A DNA stretch of 38,582 nucleotides from a virus: IMG/VR virus record IMGVR_UViG_3300038436_000258, positions 1 to 38,582 of that record, one strand, 5' to 3'. This document shows, piece by piece, positions 37,827-38,582 of the stretch (position 1 is its first letter; each line of letters opens with the position of its first letter). The notes under the pieces are model-generated. The model was not told the origin of the DNA. It saw nothing but the letters and a program-made list of their open reading frames with translations, and made no database searches. Both the position numbers and the translations under genes were made by a program.

Positions 37827-38582
37827 ATGACTGAGAATCCCGGAAATATTCCATGGCAGATTGAAAATATTAGAGTTACTTTATTTAGTAAAAACAATTT
37901 AAATCCGAATAACTTAGAATCATGGCTTGAGTCCGTAACAAAACTCATGCCTGAGCAAATTGTTAAGCGACAAAATTCATTCTTTGGAATATCTCGAACC
38001 GAAGATGGCGAATTTCGAATTAATTGGAATACCACTAGAATTGATATTCTTTTGGGATCTTCTGATCCAATGAATAATCTAGATTTTATTCCTTTTACAA
38101 AAACACTTGAATTATTTGATAAGTATTTTAATAAAATCCCAGAAATGAATGAAACCTTCGATGTACAGCGTGTTGCTGTAGGAATCATTTTATCAGCTAA
38201 CGTTGAAGATCAGACAGTTGGAATAAAATTAATTTCTACTCAAATCCCTAGTTTACAAATCGATCCAGAATCCCGTGATTTTTTGTATAGAGTAAATCAC
38301 CCGCAAAAAAGTAATATTAATCCTGAATTTGAATTAAATAGACTTGTGATATGGTCGGTTAGTATTCCCCAGTTAGTGGAAGTTATTCTTTCAACGGATG
38401 GGACTCAATCCCAAGAAATTAGATCTGAAAAAACACCCCAGATGCGTTTAGAGATAGATATTAATACAGATGGAAAAACAGACATTAACACAGAAAATAG
38501 TAAATTGTTACCCTTGCTAACTGAGCTTCAAAGAATTGCGATAGGTATTATCGAACATGGTGAAATAATTAACCCGCAATAG
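37827..38582 (+). CDS. Hypothetical protein, probably outside the prophage
   Basis: A 251-residue protein of unknown function. ATG at 37827 is preferred because AAGGAG lies five bases upstream; a TTG at 37809 lacks a site. The sequence has alternating strands and polar loops (QIENIRVTLFSKNNLNP, AVGIILSANVEDQTVGIKLI, NRLVIWSVSIPQLVEVI) with no membrane helix or signal peptide, and ends KIGIIEHGEIINPQ-like (residues about 238-251 read AIGIIEHGEIINPQ). Composition is more AT-rich than the phage structural genes, and it lies beyond attR, so it probably belongs to the host or an older island. Accessory islands at tRNA genes often hold such genes; no defence family was recognised. Confidence 0.6.
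   Translation: MTENPGNIPWQIENIRVTLFSKNNLNPNNLESWLESVTKLMPEQIVKRQNSFFGISRTEDGEFRINWNTTRIDILLGSSDPMNNLDFIPFTKTLELFDKYFNKIPEMNETFDVQRVAVGIILSANVEDQTVGIKLISTQIPSLQIDPESRDFLYRVNHPQKSNINPEFELNRLVIWSVSIPQLVEVILSTDGTQSQEIRSEKTPQMRLEIDINTDGKTDINTENSKLLPLLTELQRIAIGIIEHGEIINPQ

Overview
The window holds most of a siphovirus-type prophage (temperate tailed phage, HK97-like head, long non-contractile tail) plus a short piece of flanking DNA on the right. The host is probably a single-membrane bacterium: the endolysin is a GH25 muramidase with an SH3b wall-binding domain, and the tail carries a ReqiPepy6 Gp37-like hub. Chloroflexota/Anaerolineae is a plausible guess from the thermonuclease with a C-terminal sunset-type cysteine domain, but this is only a guess. 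The standard genetic code fits, since TGA is used normally as a stop.

Layout, mostly transcribed leftward (minus strand). 1-738: orphan DNA methyltransferase. 819-1127: a lone plus-strand gene. 1173-19575: the late operon, read right to left: holin-like membrane proteins, HNH nuclease, small and large terminase, a tiny membrane protein, portal, S49 head protease, major capsid, connector and tail-completion genes, major tail protein with an Ig-like domain, tail chaperones joined by a predicted -1 frameshift, tape measure, distal tail protein, hub, tail fibre proteins and endolysin. 19751-21082: small early/moron genes and convergent terminators. 21141-29803: a leftward early operon driven by a consensus-like promoter at 29867-29895. 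It contains SSB, a replication initiator-like protein and, between them, a cassette that matches PRTRC (ParB-Related, ThiF-Related Cassette) systems: ParB, a ubiquitin-like C protein, a possible F protein, an E2-like B protein, a JAB/JAMM-type A protein and an E1-like ThiF protein. 29955-35465: plus-strand cargo made of an XRE repressor, a D12-class adenine methylase with an AlwI-like restriction endonuclease, a membrane-anchored thermonuclease and two small membrane genes, one interrupted by TGA. 35506-37309: integrase module, leftward. 37531-37630: two tandem tRNA 3'-end fragments, read as the right attachment site (attR) and an older scar. 37827-38582: an AT-rich gene of unknown function, probably outside the phage.

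The most striking non-genic signal is a 20-bp perfect palindrome, AATGTTTGCGCGCAAACATT, present five times exactly and once as a variant from one end of the element to the other, both between genes and inside three genes. Its outer arms TGTTT/AAACA equal those of the bacterial centromere site parS (TGTTTCACGTGAAACA), with a different core. Because the element encodes its own ParB within the PRTRC-like operon, a working hypothesis is a phage-borne partition/nucleoid-type system: a ParB with dispersed parS-like sites, linked to a ubiquitin-like conjugation and deconjugation pathway. A host-wide repeat is the main alternative.
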